Shown in pieces: positions 14,734 through 22,486 of a stretch of 35,256 nucleotides of DNA. This DNA comes from Deltaproteobacteria bacterium (GTDB lineage: Bacteria > Myxococcota_A > UBA9160 > UBA4427). The position numbers were made by a program, and so were the translations under genes. The stretch's first letter is position 1. Every line of letters starts with the position of its first letter. Where the stretch lies: the NCBI GenBank assembly GCA_019310385.1, contig JAFDEK010000033.1:1-35256 (forward strand), given 5' to 3'. Below the pieces are notes generated by a model that saw only the letters and a list, made by a program, of their open reading frames with translations, made no database searches and was not told the DNA's origin.

Positions 14734-17541
14734 TCAGTGGGCCTCGCGCCAGCTCCGGCCGACGCCCACGTCGACCTCCAGCGGAACCTCGAGAGAGAAG
14801 ACCCCCTCCATGCACTCGCGTACCAGACGTGTGAGGACTTCGACTTCGCCGGGGGGCAGCTCGAATACCAGCTCGTCGTGGACCTGCAGGATCATCCGGA
14901 CGTGGAGCGCCGAGGCCATCAGGGCCGCGTCGACCTCGACCATCGCCTTCTTGATCAGATCCGCCGCGGTTCCCTGGATGACGGTGTTGACCGCCATTCG
15001 CTCCGCCGCCTGGCGCAGCACACGATTCTTCGAGCGCAAGTCCGGCAGATAGCGCCGGCGGCCGAGCAGGGTACAGACGTGTCCTCGCTCCGTGGCCTCG
15101 ACGACGGTCTCGTCCAGGAAGCGCCGCACTCCCCGGTAGCGCACGAAGTAGGCGTCGACGATCTCCTGGGCCTCGGCGGTGGCGATGCCCAGGTTGTTGG
15201 CGAGGCCGAAAGCCGACGAGCCGTAGATGATGCCGAAGTTCACCGCCTTGGCCCGGGCCCGCTCTTCGTCGCTCACCTCTTCCACGCCGATACCCGCCAC
15301 CTCGGCCGCGGTGCGGCGGTGGATGTCCTCCCCATTGCCGAAGGCGTCGACGAGGCTCTCGTCGCCCGAGTAGTGGGCAAGAATGCGGAGCTCCACCTGG
15401 GAGTAGTCCGCCGAGAGCATCACCCTGCCCTCTTCGGGCACGAAGGCCTCGCGAATGCGCACGCCCTCCTCGCTGCGGATGGGGATGTTCTGGACGTTGG
15501 GATCCGATGCCGAGAGTCGCCCGGTCGCCGCTCCGATCTGGTTGAAGGTCGGATGGATGCGCCCGGTGGCCTCGTTCACCAACTTCGGAAGCGCGTCGAG
15601 ATAGGTGCTCTTGAGCTTGGACAGCTGCCGCCAGGCCAGGATGCGGCCGGGCAGCTCATGGTGAGCGGAGAGCTGCTCCAGCACGCCTTCGGCGGTCGAA
15701 TAGCCGGTCTTGGTCTTCTTGAGGGGCGGAAGCTTGAGCTTCTCGAAGAGGATGACCTGGAGCTGCTTGGGCGAACTCACGAGGAAGCGCTCTCCGGCGA
15801 GCTCGTAGATCTCGCCCTCGAGGCGCTCGAGCTCGACCCCGTAGTCGCGGGAAAGGGAGGCGAGGCGATCTTCGTCGATTCGCACGCCGTTGCGCTCCAT
15901 ACGCGACAGGACCGCGGTCAGCGGCAGCTCGACCTGCTCGAAGAGCGCGAGCAGCTCATCCGCCTCGAGCCGCGCGCGAAGCAGGGGCAAGAGCTGCCCC
16001 ATGGCACGCACCTGTTCTCCCGCCCACTCGGCCAGCTCGGGGATCGGCAGCGCCGATGCGGGCCGGGCCTTGGCGCCGCGGCCGGCCAGCTCCTCCCAGC
16101 TGCGAACGGATCTCCCCAGCATCTGGGGGCCGAGGGCAGCGAGACCGTGGGCGCCCGCCGGATCGAGAAGGAAGGCCGCGATCTCCAGGTCGAAGGTCGG
16201 CGGCGGCAGGCTGAGGCCGAGCTCGCCGAAGATCGACTGCGCCTGCTTGGCGTTGCAGGCGAGCCACGCCTTCTGGGCCCCCGGGCCAAAGACCCGGCCG
16301 AGGGCCTCTGCGAGCTCCTCGCCGCGAACGGCCTCCCCGCTCCATTCGGCGGGGCTCTGTGCGCCGACGGGCTCGTCCAGTGGAAGGGTCGCCTGCTCGG
16401 CGCCGGCGAAGGCCACGGGCACATAGACGGCCCGACCGCCGCGGCCAGAGGCGGCCTGCGTATCCTCGCCGGTTAGCAGGAAGCAGACACCCACGAGCCG
16501 ATCCTCGACCGCGCTGCCACCCTCGCTCACCGGCAGGATCATGAGCTCGCTCTCGCCGCCCAGTGCCTCCACCAGTGCGCGGAGCTCATTGCCGCCCCCG
16601 ATGATCTCGACGGGCGCGGCGGCCACCTCGGCCCGGGGCGGCACAGGGGGCGCGCCTTCGCCCTGCTCCTCGTCCAGGGCTTCCACCAGACGAGTGAAGC
16701 CCAGGCGCTGGTAGAGCGCCCGCAGGCGCCCGGCGTCGGGAACGCGGCAGCGGAGCGCCTCGAATTCGACGCCGAGCTCGACGCCGCACTCCAGCGCCGA
16801 GAGCCGCTTCGAAAGGCGCGCATCCTCGGCGTGCTCCTGCAAGCCCTCCCGCGCGCGTTTGCCCTTCACCTCGCCGGCGTGTTCGAGAAGACTCTCGAGA
16901 TCGCCCCACTCGCGGATGAGCTGCCCGGCGCCCTTCAAACCGATCCCCTTCACACCGGGGATGTTGTCACTGGGGTCACCCACGAGAGCCCGCAGATCGA
17001 GCATCTGCTGCGGGGGCACGCCGAACTTCTCCTCGACCTCGGCGGGGCCGAAACGACGATCCTTGATCCCGTCCACCAGCTCGACTCGCTCCGAGCACAG
17101 CTGCATCAGATCCTTGTCGGTGGAGATGATCGAAACCCGCACGTCCTCCGGCGCCCGCTCGACCAGGGTGGCGATCACGTCGTCAGCCTCGAATCCCGCG
17201 ATCTCGATCAGTGGGATCTCGTGGGCGTCGATGAGCTCACGCACGATGGGGAGCTGCGCCTTCAGGTCCTCGGGCGTTGCGTCGCGCTGGGCCTTGTACT
17301 CGGGATACAGCTCGCGCCGGAAGCTCCCGCCGGGCGGGTCGAGGGCCACAGCGATGTAGTCGGGCTTCTCTTCCCGCAGAACCCGACGCAGCATATTGAC
17401 GAAGCCGAGGGCGGCGTTGGTGGGCAATCCGTCGGGCGCCCGCATGCTCGGAAGCGCGAAGAAGGCTCGAAAGAGCGCATTGGCGCCGTCCACCACCACG
17501 AGGCGGCGAGGGCGTTTCCCGGCTTCGTCGCTGGCTTCCAA
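14734..17541 (-). CDS. polA: DNA polymerase I
   Basis: The protein is 935 aa if started at the TTG at 17541 (E. coli PolA has 928). The frame stays open further upstream, but family similarity begins at RRLVVVDGANALFRAFFALP. Domains: a 5' nuclease (1 to about 300, with DYIAVALDPPGG, GFEADDVIATL, STDKDLMQL and GDPSDNIPGVKGIG), a proofreading-type fold (about 320-520) and the polymerase (about 540-935, with MLSADYSQVELRILAH, RAKAVNFGIIYG and QVHDELVFE). The proofreading acidic residues are missing: the D-x-E strand reads LMILPVSEGG, the second Asp region ACNAKQAQSIF and the third LAEWAGEQV. Residues about 355-368 in this dead domain (TGEDTQAASGRGG) come from the dispersed EDT repeat. It is divergent from a small membrane protein. 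Confidence 0.95.
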   Translation of the reverse strand: MEASDEAGKRPRRLVVVDGANALFRAFFALPSMRAPDGLPTNAALGFVNMLRRVLREEKPDYIAVALDPPGGSFRRELYPEYKAQRDATPEDLKAQLPIVRELIDAHEIPLIEIAGFEADDVIATLVERAPEDVRVSIISTDKDLMQLCSERVELVDGIKDRRFGPAEVEEKFGVPPQQMLDLRALVGDPSDNIPGVKGIGLKGAGQLIREWGDLESLLEHAGEVKGKRAREGLQEHAEDARLSKRLSALECGVELGVEFEALRCRVPDAGRLRALYQRLGFTRLVEALDEEQGEGAPPVPPRAEVAAAPVEIIGGGNELRALVEALGGESELMILPVSEGGSAVEDRLVGVCFLLTGEDTQAASGRGGRAVYVPVAFAGAEQATLPLDEPVGAQSPAEWSGEAVRGEELAEALGRVFGPGAQKAWLACNAKQAQSIFGELGLSLPPPTFDLEIAAFLLDPAGAHGLAALGPQMLGRSVRSWEELAGRGAKARPASALPIPELAEWAGEQVRAMGQLLPLLRARLEADELLALFEQVELPLTAVLSRMERNGVRIDEDRLASLSRDYGVELERLEGEIYELAGERFLVSSPKQLQVILFEKLKLPPLKKTKTGYSTAEGVLEQLSAHHELPGRILAWRQLSKLKSTYLDALPKLVNEATGRIHPTFNQIGAATGRLSASDPNVQNIPIRSEEGVRIREAFVPEEGRVMLSADYSQVELRILAHYSGDESLVDAFGNGEDIHRRTAAEVAGIGVEEVSDEERARAKAVNFGIIYGSSAFGLANNLGIATAEAQEIVDAYFVRYRGVRRFLDETVVEATERGHVCTLLGRRRYLPDLRSKNRVLRQAAERMAVNTVIQGTAADLIKKAMVEVDAALMASALHVRMILQVHDELVFELPPGEVEVLTRLVRECMEGVFSLEVPLEVDVGVGRSWREAH
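16458..16472 (-). repeat. Dispersed EDT-coding repeat, copy 3 (in polA)
   Basis: The + strand reads GCGTATCCTCGCCGG, matching the first 14 bases of the hemA copy exactly before diverging. On the minus strand in the polA frame it gives TGEDTQA, inside the inactive 3'-5' exonuclease-like domain and in the same orientation relative to the gene as the other copies. Confidence 0.65.
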
Positions 17542-17598
17542 GTGGGTCCCGTCTTCAGTGTACGAGGAGCTGCGCAAGAGGGTTGCTAAGATCCGGGG

Positions 17599-17901
17599 AT
17601 GGGACACCCCTCCGCTTCGCCGCCGCCTCGTCCTTCGAGGCCACCGGCGTTTCGGCCGAGAGGCCTGCTCGCCGTGTTCTACCTGCTCTTCTTCTTCTTT
17701 GCTTTCGGATTGCTGCTCGTCGCACCGGAGCTGCTGGAGATCCTGCGCGACGTGCCGCCGGGCCCGGAGCAGCAGACCCTCGCCGAAGAGGCCGTACACG
17801 CCGCCATCCGCCCGCGCCTGCCCGTTGCGGCAGCACTCGCGCTCCTGGCCACGGCTCTGGGAGGCTACTACCAGGTGCTTCCCGGCCTGCGCGAGAGCTG
17901 A
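17599..17901 (+). CDS. Small two-helix membrane protein, function unknown
   Basis: This 100-aa frame has a Pro/Arg-rich N-terminus and a strong first membrane helix (LLAVFYLLFFFFAFGLLLV). An acidic loop follows (PELLEILRDVPPGPEQQTLAEEA), then a second helix (LPVAAALALLATALGGYY) and a short tail. A clear two-helix hairpin between divergent polA and convergent acpP supports a real gene. The ATG at 17599 has only CCGGGG near it; a later start is possible. I do not recognise the family. Confidence 0.6.
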   Translation: MGHPSASPPPRPSRPPAFRPRGLLAVFYLLFFFFAFGLLLVAPELLEILRDVPPGPEQQTLAEEAVHAAIRPRLPVAAALALLATALGGYYQVLPGLRES

Positions 17902-17928
17902 CGTGGCTGGGGCGAGGCGCGGCCGAAA

Positions 17929-18171
17929 TCAGGCTGCGACACGCTCCGACACGTACCTCTCGACGTCTCCGACGGTCCGCATGGCCTCGGCGTCTTCGTC
18001 GGGGATCTCGATGTCGAAGGTCTCTTCGATGGCCATCACGAGCTCGACAACGTCGAGCGAATCGGCGCCGAGGTCGTCGAGAATGCTCGCCTCGGGTCTC
18101 ATCTCACCCGGGTCCACGCCCAGCTGATCGCACACCAGCACGCGAACGCGCTGCAGTAGTTCGTCACTCAT
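17929..18171 (-). CDS. acpP: Acyl carrier protein
   Basis: The 80-aa protein has the phosphopantetheine site [19 protein letters not shown], with the modified serine at about residue 38, followed by the acidic helix [19 protein letters not shown]. This is the usual acidic, helical AcpP, which carries growing acyl chains in fatty acid and lipid A synthesis. The ATG at 18171 has AGGAG 4 nt upstream. Immediately before it lies a 17-bp tandem duplication of the ribosome-binding site and start region, which creates a six-codon minicistron ending at the acpP start. The gene follows a TetR gene after 110 bp on the same strand. The fab genes are not here. Confidence 0.95.
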   Translation of the reverse strand: MSDELLQRVRVLVCDQLGVDPGEMRPEASILDDLGADSLDVVELVMAIEETFDIEIPDEDAEAMRTVGDVERYVSERVAA

Positions 18172-18188
18172 GCTCCTGCCCCCCACAT
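18168..18188 (-). CDS. Possible six-codon leader peptide coupled to acpP
   Basis: On the minus strand, ATG TGG GGG GCA GGA GCA TGA encodes MWGAGA. It has its own purine-rich site (GGGGGGCAGGA) and its TGA stop overlaps the acpP ATG (ATGA). It exists because the 17-bp region around the acpP start is duplicated. It may couple translation or may be an accident. Confidence 0.3.
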   Translation of the reverse strand: MWGAGA

Positions 18189-18202
18189 GGTCCTGCCCCC
18201 CA
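18169..18202. repeat. 17-bp tandem duplication of the acpP ribosome-binding/start region
   Basis: CATGCTCCTGCCCCCCA (18169-18185) and CATGGTCCTGCCCCCCA (18186-18202) differ at one of 17 positions. Each unit holds one minus-strand ATG and a GGCAGGA-type ribosome-binding site. Confidence 0.75.
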
Positions 18203-18222
18203 ATGTTGCTTCCGGGCCCGAA

Positions 18223-18239
18223 GGTGACCCCCGGTCAAC
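18223..18239. promoter_or_regulatory. Inverted repeat upstream of acpP, possible operator
   Basis: GGTGACC and GGTCAAC flank a short C-rich centre; TGACC/GGTCA at 18225-18237 is a perfect 5-bp palindrome. It lies between the TetR gene and acpP. It could be an operator for the adjacent TetR protein or a chance palindrome. Confidence 0.25.
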
Positions 18240-18281
18240 TATTCGCTATTGGCGCCAGAGTTTCCCATCCCGATTGCCCTG

Positions 18282-18995
18282 TCAAGGGGAATCGGCGCTC
18301 TCAGGAAGTGCCAAACCGTTGAGAATCAGCCGGATGCCATCGGCGTAGACGTCCTCCAGCGAGCGGCGGCGGAGTGTGCGGCGCGCGCCGGTGTTCTCGG
18401 CCTGGATCAGCCCGTTGGCGAGCGTCCAGAGAATGTTCGCGACCTCCCAGGTGTCGCACTCGACGATCTCGCCGTCCCGTACGCAGCGCTCCAATACTGT
18501 GTTGACGATGGCGAGACTCGTCTCCCACAGCTTCGAAACCTCGTCGAGGACCTGCGACGGGAGCTCGCCGATGACGGCCTGATTGTCGATGGCCCAGAAG
18601 ATCTGGAAGTACTCGCGGTGCCGGGTCCAGTGCTCCAGATAGAAGCGGCTGATCAACTGGAGCTGCTCCATCCCGGAGCTTCCCTCCACGATTGCTTCCT
18701 GCATCTTGTCGGAGAAGGCCTTGCCATTCTCGGCCAGCACCGCGACGTAGAGGTCGGCCTTGCTGTCGAAGTAGCGATACAGGGTCCCCTTGGCGACGCC
18801 CGCCTTCTCCGCCACCTCATCGAGGTTGGCCGGCATGAAGCCGTCGCGAAAGAAGACGTCACGGGCGGCGTCGAGGATGCGCCGCCGGGACTGGGCCTTC
18901 TTCTCCGCCCGCGACGCGCCCTCGCCCTTCTGGCCGTTCTCGGCCTCCACCTCCTCTTCTCCATCGCACTGAGCACCGGTACTCGACGAACTCAC
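18282..18995 (-). CDS. TetR/AcrR family transcriptional regulator
   Basis: The 237-aa protein has a polar, acidic N-terminal extension of about 30 residues. The TetR helix-turn-helix then spans about 30-80: KAQSRRRILDAARDVFFRDG, LDEVAEKAGVAKGTLYRYFD. The C-terminal domain (FYLEHWTRHREYFQIFWAID and onward) resembles regulators of fatty acid metabolism, but the ligand cannot be read. The GTG start overlaps the stop of the gamma-carbonic anhydrase gene by 4 nt, so the two are translationally coupled. It is followed by acpP after 110 bp. Regulation of nearby lipid genes is possible but unproven. Confidence 0.9.
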   Translation of the reverse strand: MSSSSTGAQCDGEEEVEAENGQKGEGASRAEKKAQSRRRILDAARDVFFRDGFMPANLDEVAEKAGVAKGTLYRYFDSKADLYVAVLAENGKAFSDKMQEAIVEGSSGMEQLQLISRFYLEHWTRHREYFQIFWAIDNQAVIGELPSQVLDEVSKLWETSLAIVNTVLERCVRDGEIVECDTWEVANILWTLANGLIQAENTGARRTLRRRSLEDVYADGIRLILNGLALPESADSP

Positions 18996-19624
18996 GAGAC
19001 TTCCCTCCCCTGGCTTTCGCGCAGGGCACGCGCGTGCCTGCGCGCGTTCTCCACGTAGGCCCGTGCGCCTGCAATGTGCTGCTCGCGCTCCGCCTCGCCC
19101 AGCTCCCGCACGACCCGGGCCGGCGCTCCCAGCACGAGCGTGCCAGCGGGAACCTCGCTGCCGGGTGTCACCACGGCACCAGCGCCCACCAGGGCCCCGG
19201 CACCGACGCGAGCACCGTCGAGCACCACGGCGCCGATCCCGACGAGAGCGCCGTCGCCCACGCTGCAGCCGTGGACGACCGCGCGATGGCCCACGGTCAC
19301 GTCGTCACCGATCTCGGTGCAGAAGAGCCCGCTGGTCACGTGGACCATGCACTGATCCTGGATGTTGCTGCGCGCGCCGATTCGGATCGAGTGCACGTCT
19401 CCTCGCACCACCGTGCCGTACCAGATGCTCGACTGGCTGCCGATCTCGACGTCGCCGATCACCACCGAGCCCGGGGCCAGCCAGGCATCGGGATCGATGC
19501 GCGGCACCAGATGGCCGAAGGACCGCACCAACGCCCCTTCGAAGCCCAGGTCGAAGCCCAGGTCGGAGTCCCGGTCATCCGACCCCTCGGCGGTAGCCGG
19601 CTCGGATACGCGCACCTCAGGCAC
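18992..19624 (-). CDS. Gamma-carbonic anhydrase-like hexapeptide-repeat protein
   Basis: The core is a left-handed beta-helix protein: [65 protein letters not shown] and [20 protein letters not shown]. The three zinc-ligand histidines of the gamma class (MVH, and GHRAVVHG) are present. Relatives act as carbonic anhydrases or of unknown function (YrdA, PaaY). The start is uncertain: GTG at 19624 overlaps the end of cysK by 8 nt and gives a 30-residue acidic extension. The extension includes a duplicated DLGF from a 12-bp tandem repeat. A GTG just before [13 protein letters not shown] would give a normal-length protein. The gene is coupled to the TetR gene downstream. Confidence 0.85.
   Translation of the reverse strand: MPEVRVSEPATAEGSDDRDSDLGFDLGFEGALVRSFGHLVPRIDPDAWLAPGSVVIGDVEIGSQSSIWYGTVVRGDVHSIRIGARSNIQDQCMVHVTSGLFCTEIGDDVTVGHRAVVHGCSVGDGALVGIGAVVLDGARVGAGALVGAGAVVTPGSEVPAGTLVLGAPARVVRELGEAEREQHIAGARAYVENARRHARALRESQGREVS
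19539..19562. repeat. 12-bp tandem repeat in the gamma-carbonic anhydrase 5' region
   Basis: TCGAAGCCCAGG occurs at 19539-19550 and 19551-19562, with a decayed third unit after it. It encodes repeated DLGF in the minus-strand gene. Confidence 0.6.
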
Positions 19625-20576
19625 CGATCTCGTCGCTGCCTTCGTAACGGCAGGTCTCGAAGAGCACGGTCTGGACGTAGCGCTCCCCGAAGTCGGCGAT
19701 GACTGCGACGACGAGCTTGTTCTCGTTGCGCTTCTCTGCCGCATAGCGGAGCGCCGCGCACACGTGGGCGCCGGAGGAGATCCCGCACAGGATTCCCTCC
19801 TCCCTTGCCAGACGCAGTGCGGTGCTCACCGCATCCTCGTTGGAGACGGTCATCACCCCGTCGAGGAGATCCTGGTCGAGGACCTCGGGGACGAAGCCCG
19901 CTCCGATCCCCTGGATCTTGTGTGGACCGGGAGAGCCCCCGGACAGGATGGGGCTCGCCTCGGGCTCGACCGCCACGACTTCGAAGGAGGGCTTCTTCTC
20001 CTTGATCACCTGGGCGACGCCCATGATGGTTCCTCCGGTTCCCACGCCGGTCACCAGGGCATCGATCTGACCGTCGGTGTCCTCCCACAGCTCGACGGCA
20101 GTAGTCCTGCGATGAACCTCGGGGTTTGCGGGATTGCGGAACTGCTGGGGGATGAAGGACTTGGGCAGCTGCGCGGCGATCTCAGTCGCCCGCTCGACTG
20201 CGCCCGACATCCCCTTGGCGCCTTCTGTGAGTATGAGCTTCGCGCCGAAAGCGCGCAGGGCCACGCGCCGCTCCGGGCTCATGGTGTCGGGCATGACGAG
20301 AACGCAGTCGTAGCCCTTCACCGCGGCCACGAACGCGAGAGCGATGCCGGTGTTGCCGCTGGTCGGCTCGACGATGATCGACTCGCCCGGCGTGAGCGCA
20401 CCATCGCGCTCGGCGGCCTCGATCATCGCGAGACCGATTCGGTCCTTGACGCTGTTGGCCGGGTTCGCGGACTCGAGCTTCACGGCCACCTGGGCGGAGA
20501 GGCCCTCGGCCATGCGGTTCAGGCGCACGAGTGGCGTGCGGCCGATGAGCTGGGTGACGTCACTGACGATGTTCAT
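19617..20576 (-). CDS. cysK: Cysteine synthase (O-acetylserine sulfhydrylase)
   Basis: The 319-aa PLP enzyme makes cysteine from O-acetylserine and sulfide. It has the Schiff-base lysine in NPANSVKDR (K44), the substrate loop [25 protein letters not shown] (phosphate loop) and [12 protein letters not shown]. Length and motifs match CysK of family beta-II. The ATG at 20576 has a strong AGGAGG upstream. It follows truD by 48 bp, and its end overlaps the start of the gamma-carbonic anhydrase gene. No serine acetyltransferase is nearby. Confidence 0.95.
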   Translation of the reverse strand: MNIVSDVTQLIGRTPLVRLNRMAEGLSAQVAVKLESANPANSVKDRIGLAMIEAAERDGALTPGESIIVEPTSGNTGIALAFVAAVKGYDCVLVMPDTMSPERRVALRAFGAKLILTEGAKGMSGAVERATEIAAQLPKSFIPQQFRNPANPEVHRRTTAVELWEDTDGQIDALVTGVGTGGTIMGVAQVIKEKKPSFEVVAVEPEASPILSGGSPGPHKIQGIGAGFVPEVLDQDLLDGVMTVSNEDAVSTALRLAREEGILCGISSGAHVCAALRYAAEKRNENKLVVAVIADFGERYVQTVLFETCRYEGSDEIGA

Positions 20577-20624
20577 GGAGAGCGCCTCCTATCGACACTT
20601 CAGCATAACCTGTGCGCGGGGCTC

Positions 20625-21620
20625 CTAACAGCTCCCCTCGCGCAGCTCTCCGAAGAGCTCCTCGAGCAGCACAGTTGCGTAGCAGCCCGGCCCGAGCACG
20701 AAGCCGAGGCGCAGGCAGTCACCTTCGTCCTCGAGCGAGATCTCCGTGGGCCGCGCCCGCAGGGCTCGGCGGCCCCCGCGCACGCGCAGGCCCTTCGGCG
20801 GTCGAAACTCGCCCGGAGCGGGAAGCCCCAGGGCCGCGAGGGCAGCGGCCTCCCGCTCGCCCGGGGCGCCCGTCGGCCTCCTGGACGAGGTGCCGAAGAG
20901 GAGACCCGTCGCGCTGATCTCGAAGCGCGCCGCGCGCTCGTTCTCGCGCTCTTCGTCGTCGACCCAGAAGAGGCCGCCCGAATCGTGTTTCACGGCGAGA
21001 TCGCCCAACTCCACCTCTGCGAGGGGCAGCGAACGGGCGCGCAACACCTCGTTGAATACGGCGGACTGCAAGGCCGACACCAGGAAGCGCGCGCTCCGGC
21101 GATCCGAAATTCGCTTCGCTCCGGTCACGATGGCCCGCGCGCGCTCCACGTTGGCCCCACCCCTACCGAAGCGTTGCGCGCCGTAGCGATTCGGAAACCC
21201 CTGCTCCGCGATCCGGTCCAGCGCCGCACGAGCCTCCGCCCCGGCTCCCTCGCCGAGGTTGCGAACCCGGATCTCGAAGCGATTGCCCGCGAGCTGTGCG
21301 GTGCGGAGCTTGTGCCGGTGACGCACGGCCTCGAGCACCGTCACACCGGGCAGCTCGAGAGCGAGCGCCCGAGCGGGATCGAGCCCGGGCAGGGAGAACC
21401 ACTGTCGTGTGACGGCGGCGCGATCCTTGCGGCCCGCATAGCCCACCTCCCGCGCCGAGACCTCCGCGGCGCGCGCGAGGGAGCGGGCCACCTGCTCCGT
21501 GGTGAGCAGGCGTTTCTCGATCCTCACGAAGGTGTGTCCCCCTTCACCCGACGGCGGATAGAGCGGAAGCTCGTCCACCAGAAAGTCCTCGGGAGAGGAA
21601 CGAATAAGAGCCGCGCCCAC
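20625..21620 (-). CDS. truD: tRNA pseudouridine(13) synthase TruD
   Basis: The 331-aa protein converts uridine 13 of tRNA-Glu-type tRNAs to pseudouridine. It begins with IRSSPEDFLVDELPLYPPSG and has the catalytic aspartate in GYAGRKDRAAVTRQWFSLPG (D66), then NRFEIRVRNL, FPNRYGAQRFG and a C-terminal EISLEDEGDCLRLGFVLGPG. The start is taken at the GTG at 21620, 5 nt after the rnhB stop, with GGAG upstream. A long open frame runs on upstream but is a shadow of rnhB and lpxD. The gene order lpxD-rnhB-truD suggests one transcript. Confidence 0.9.
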   Translation of the reverse strand: MGAALIRSSPEDFLVDELPLYPPSGEGGHTFVRIEKRLLTTEQVARSLARAAEVSAREVGYAGRKDRAAVTRQWFSLPGLDPARALALELPGVTVLEAVRHRHKLRTAQLAGNRFEIRVRNLGEGAGAEARAALDRIAEQGFPNRYGAQRFGRGGANVERARAIVTGAKRISDRRSARFLVSALQSAVFNEVLRARSLPLAEVELGDLAVKHDSGGLFWVDDEERENERAARFEISATGLLFGTSSRRPTGAPGEREAAALAALGLPAPGEFRPPKGLRVRGGRRALRARPTEISLEDEGDCLRLGFVLGPGCYATVLLEELFGELREGSC

Positions 21621-21625
21621 GGCTT

Positions 21626-22486
21626 TCAGCGCTCCGAGCTTCCGCGCTCGGCGCTGGCGCTGGCGCTGGCGACGATACGCTTGCGGTCGATGCCTCCGGC
21701 TTCGACCGCGGCGACGGGCGCAAAGGAGCGGCGGTGGATCGCACAGGGACCGAGGCGGTGCAGCGCGGCCACGTGGTCCGGCGTCGGGTAGCCCTTGTGT
21801 CGGGCGAGACCGTAGCCCGGGTAGCGCTCGTCCAGGCTTCGCATGATCGCGTCGCGGTGCACCTTGGCGACGATGGACGCCGCGGCGATGGATCCGTCGA
21901 GTGCGTCTCCGTGTACGACCGGGGTCTGGGGCGTGGAGACGCCGGGCACCCTGCGCGCATCGACGAGCAGGTGATCGGGCGCGGGCGCCAGTGCCGAGAC
22001 CGCACGCCGCATGGCCTCGAGGCTGGCCCGCAGGATATTGACGCGGTCGATCTCGGCAGGCTCCACTTCTCCGATTCCCCAGCACACCGCCTGGGCGCGG
22101 ATGGCGGCGTCCAAGCGCTCGCGCGCCGCGGGTGTGAGCTTCTTGGAATCGTCGAGGCCGGGCAGGTCGACGCGCTCGGGAAGCACCACGGCGGCCGCCA
22201 CCACGGGACCCGCCAGGGGCCCCACGCCCACCTCGTCGATTCCCGCCACGTAGCGAACGCCGCCGGCCACGAGCCGCGCCCGAAGGGCGAAGAGCCGCTC
22301 GAGGCGCTCGCGCTCGGCCTCTAGGTCGCGGAGCCGCCGCGCACAGCGGTGCGCAAGTGCCCTGGCGCCCGCGCGCCGGTCCATGGCGAGGCTCCGGGAC
22401 CAGATTTCGAGGGCTCCCTCGTCGGCGCGATCGAGGGCTTCGCGAACCTGCTCGCGAAGCTCGGTCAGCGACTGCCCGGCGCTCAC
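21626..22486 (-). CDS. rnhB: Ribonuclease HII with N-terminal extension
   Basis: The 286-aa protein cuts the RNA strand of RNA-DNA hybrids, especially at single embedded ribonucleotides. The catalytic acidic residues appear intact: [20 protein letters not shown] (D84, E85), HLLVDARRV and [16 protein letters not shown]. About 75 residues of Arg/Glu-rich helix precede the core, as in some longer RnhB proteins. The G-R/K-G loop that reads the RNA-DNA junction is GVG here (V88). The C-terminal tail ([19 protein letters not shown]) carries a 6-bp tandem repeat next to a sequence like the dispersed EDT repeat in opposite orientation. The GTG start overlaps the lpxD stop by 4 nt. Confidence 0.9.
   Translation of the reverse strand: MSAGQSLTELREQVREALDRADEGALEIWSRSLAMDRRAGARALAHRCARRLRDLEAERERLERLFALRARLVAGGVRYVAGIDEVGVGPLAGPVVAAAVVLPERVDLPGLDDSKKLTPAARERLDAAIRAQAVCWGIGEVEPAEIDRVNILRASLEAMRRAVSALAPAPDHLLVDARRVPGVSTPQTPVVHGDALDGSIAAASIVAKVHRDAIMRSLDERYPGYGLARHKGYPTPDHVAALHRLGPCAIHRRSFAPVAAVEAGGIDRKRIVASASASAERGSSER
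21649..21680 (+). repeat. Possible diverged copy of the dispersed EDT repeat in rnhB
   Basis: The + strand shows CTCGGCG, tandem CTGGCG units and then GGCGACGATACGCTT. The last part matches the minus-strand form of copy 2 (GGCGAGGATACGCTT) at 14 of 15 positions. It is inverted relative to its host gene, unlike the other copies, and simple-sequence repetition could explain part of it. Confidence 0.35.

Noticed and set aside
14584-16476. 630-codon + strand frame opposite polA
   Set aside because: It mirrors polA codon bias, has no recognisable motif and no ribosome-binding site of note; polA is unmistakable on the other strand.
18280-18285. Perfect TTGACA on the minus strand upstream of acpP
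   Set aside because: At 16-18 bp spacing the -10 region reads AAACTC, AACTCT or ACTCTG, none of them convincing, so I did not call a promoter.
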